Assembly: GCA_035549075.1 (NCBI GenBank)
Contig: DASZRT010000043.1
Span: 41,484 to 105,483 of the forward strand
Reading direction: 5' to 3'
Source: DASZFV01 sp035549075
Lineage (GTDB): Bacteria; Myxococcota_A; Polyangia; Fen-1088
Length of the DNA stretch: 64,000 bases
The notes under the pieces were generated by a model that ran no database searches, had not been told where the DNA came from, and saw only the letters and a list, made by a program, of their open reading frames with translations. Below are positions 62,696 to 64,000 of this stretch, piece by piece. Made by a program: the position numbers and the translations under genes. Each line of letters opens with the position of its first letter. The stretch's first letter is position 1.

Positions 62696-64000
62696 CGAGC
62701 CCGCGATGCTCTGACGGCGACGAGGGCGGCGTCAAGGACGGGATCGTGCCCCGTGCGCAGGCCCGCGCGCGTCTCGATGATGCGTTTGTCGGGCTGAACG
62801 CCGCGGCCTTCGAGCATGACGCCCTTCGGGGTCTTGAAGTCGGCGACGACGTACTGCATGACGGCGCCGTTCGGCAGCGACGCGATCACCGACGGCAGCG
62901 CCGCGCCCAGCGTCGCGTCGCCCACGACGATGGCGCGCTTCGCCTCTTGCAGCCCGGCCGCGAGCAGCTCCGACGCCGACGCCGTCGACTCGTCGGTGAG
63001 GATCGCGACGGGCCCCAGGAACGGCGTCACGCCCGGCTCGGGCCGCGCGACCAGCGTCTGCATGAAATCACGAAACTGGATCGTGCCCAGCGTCAGCGGC
63101 GCGTCGACGAGGCGCGCGGCGATCGGGATCGCGATCGCCGCCTGGCCGCCCGGATTGCCGCGCAAGTCGAGGATGAGCGCCTTCGCGCCACGCGCGTGCA
63201 GCCCGTCGATGGCCTTCTTGATCTCGCCGAGCACGGGCTCGACGAGGAAGACGTTGAACGAGATGATGGCGACGTCGCCGCGCTGGCGCACGTGCACCTC
63301 GGGGTACAGCGGCGGCAGGTGACCGATGCGCACGGGCGGCACCGACGGCAGGTCGCGCACGAGCACGACGTGGCCGGGCTTGTCGGCGTTGTCGAGGTAG
63401 TTCACCGAGACACGCGTGCCCGCGGCGCCGAGCAGCCGGCGCATCGCGAGGCGGCGCACGGCGAAGCGCTCCTCGACGGGGCGGAGGGCGCGCGCCGAGT
63501 CCGTCGTCACCTTGAGCTCGCGGCCCGCGATGGCCGTGACGATGAAGCCCGGCTGCAGGCCCGCGCGCTCGGCGGCCGAGCCGTGCCGCACGTCGGAGAT
63601 CGTCGGGCGGCCTTCGATCACGCGCACGGTGAGGCCGGGATCGCCGATGGCGCCGGGAACGGGCGCAGCCGCCGGGGTGCTCCCGGCGATCGCGGTCTCG
63701 CCGGGATCGGCGAGCTCTTCGATGTCGTCTTCGTCGTCGGCGCCGGGGCCGGTGATCGTCATGTGCGACTGGCCGACCTCGCCGATCATCTGGTTGAGCA
63801 CACGGTAGAAGGCCGCCTCGGACGGCGCGCCCAACGCGAGCGGCTCGTAGCGCGCGCGCACGGCGTTCCAGTCGAGGCCGCCCAGCGTCTTGTCGTAGTG
63901 CTTGTCGCGCACGGTCTTCCACGCGGCGTCGAGGATCGCGAGGCGCTCGGTGCGGCGATCGCGCGCGGAGATGTCGCGCGCCGGCGCGGGACCGCGCGCC
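62692..64000 (-). CDS. S41-family (C-terminal processing) peptidase, N terminus beyond the window
   Basis: The partial protein (435 codons visible) begins outside the window. The first readable residues are ARDRRTERLAILDAAWKTVR, typical of the S41 N-terminal helix. A PDZ-like domain lies at about 120-190 (VIEGRPTISDVRHGSAAERAG). The S41 core has LILDLRGNPGGQAAIA and the catalytic Ser in ILTDESTASASELLAAGLQ; the Lys partner is expected further on but I cannot place it surely. The first readable ATG-like codon in frame is GTG 63912, but coding continues to the edge. It is coupled to the LolA-like gene. Confidence 0.9.
   Translation of the reverse strand, partial: ARGPAPARDISARDRRTERLAILDAAWKTVRDKHYDKTLGGLDWNAVRARYEPLALGAPSEAAFYRVLNQMIGEVGQSHMTITGPGADDEDDIEELADPGETAIAGSTPAAAPVPGAIGDPGLTVRVIEGRPTISDVRHGSAAERAGLQPGFIVTAIAGRELKVTTDSARALRPVEERFAVRRLAMRRLLGAAGTRVSVNYLDNADKPGHVVLVRDLPSVPPVRIGHLPPLYPEVHVRQRGDVAIISFNVFLVEPVLGEIKKAIDGLHARGAKALILDLRGNPGGQAAIAIPIAARLVDAPLTLGTIQFRDFMQTLVARPEPGVTPFLGPVAILTDESTASASELLAAGLQEAKRAIVVGDATLGAALPSVIASLPNGAVMQYVVADFKTPKGVMLEGRGVQPDKRIIETRAGLRTGHDPVLDAALVAVRASRAR

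Overview
This window is very GC-rich and strongly coding, with G or C at most third codon positions. Its gene content points to a myxobacterium (Myxococcota), most likely of the Polyangiales/Sorangium type. The signs are tandem PEGA proteins, membrane-anchored Ser/Thr kinases with TPR tails, many Gly/Ser-rich or Cys-rich lipoproteins, a PilZ protein with myxobacterial-style motifs, a LexA box of the Myxococcus type, a near-perfect sigma-54 promoter and an imuA-imuB-dnaE2 cassette. The taxonomic call is an inference; there is no rRNA or marker set in the window.

Layout. 1-2.2 kb: the N-terminal part of cytochrome c oxidase subunit I, divergent from a Sco/cytochrome c fusion. 2.2-7.1 kb: a KGG stress protein, a membrane metallophosphoesterase and mutS2. 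7.1-11.3 kb: haem-type lipoproteins, a MIF-like tautomerase and an FKBP lipoprotein. 11.4-13.9 kb: a CpxP-like protein with its response regulator and histidine kinase. 14-19.3 kb: a secreted putative papain-like protein, a small basic protein and pntAB. 19.28-19.82 kb: a 542-bp giant inverted repeat made of two copies of a 240-bp element, each starting exactly 5 nt after a stop codon. 19.8-25.2 kb: a DUF1501-like/DUF1592-like pair, a Rieske-FAD oxidoreductase and a DUF2934 protein. 25.3-30.5 kb: kinase cluster A. 30.7-36.4 kb: two atypical phosphofructokinases enclosing yaeQ, a META-domain lipoprotein, an oxidoreductase/MarR divergent pair and greB. 36.4-41.4 kb: an ArnT-like glycosyltransferase and glnE, translationally coupled to the second phosphofructokinase. 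41.4-41.9 kb: a decayed REP-associated transposase with AT-rich 20-bp repeats. 41.9-47.4 kb: the SOS mutasome operon imuA-imuB-dnaE2 behind a LexA box. 47.4-58.7 kb: a beta-helix lipoprotein and kinase cluster B, which includes a tandem pseudokinase-kinase, plus a membrane gluzincin. 58.7-64 kb: a PilZ protein, a Cys-rich lipoprotein, an FAD oxidoreductase with a BFD ferredoxin, a LolA-like protein and a partial S41 peptidase.

How the genes fit together. Much of the window encodes envelope functions: respiration and haem proteins, lipoproteins and kinase-linked sensors. Clusters A and B appear to be paralogous sets with the same protein classes: a TM-anchored kinase, a Cys-rich lipoprotein, a PEGA protein with two C-terminal TM segments, and a small signal-peptide protein ending in an aromatic-Trp TM segment. 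In cluster B two of the cluster A lipoproteins appear fused. This is the best candidate for an undescribed multi-gene system. The paired 3'-end element at 19.3-19.8 kb is the most unusual non-coding structure. No tRNA, rRNA or CRISPR array was seen.
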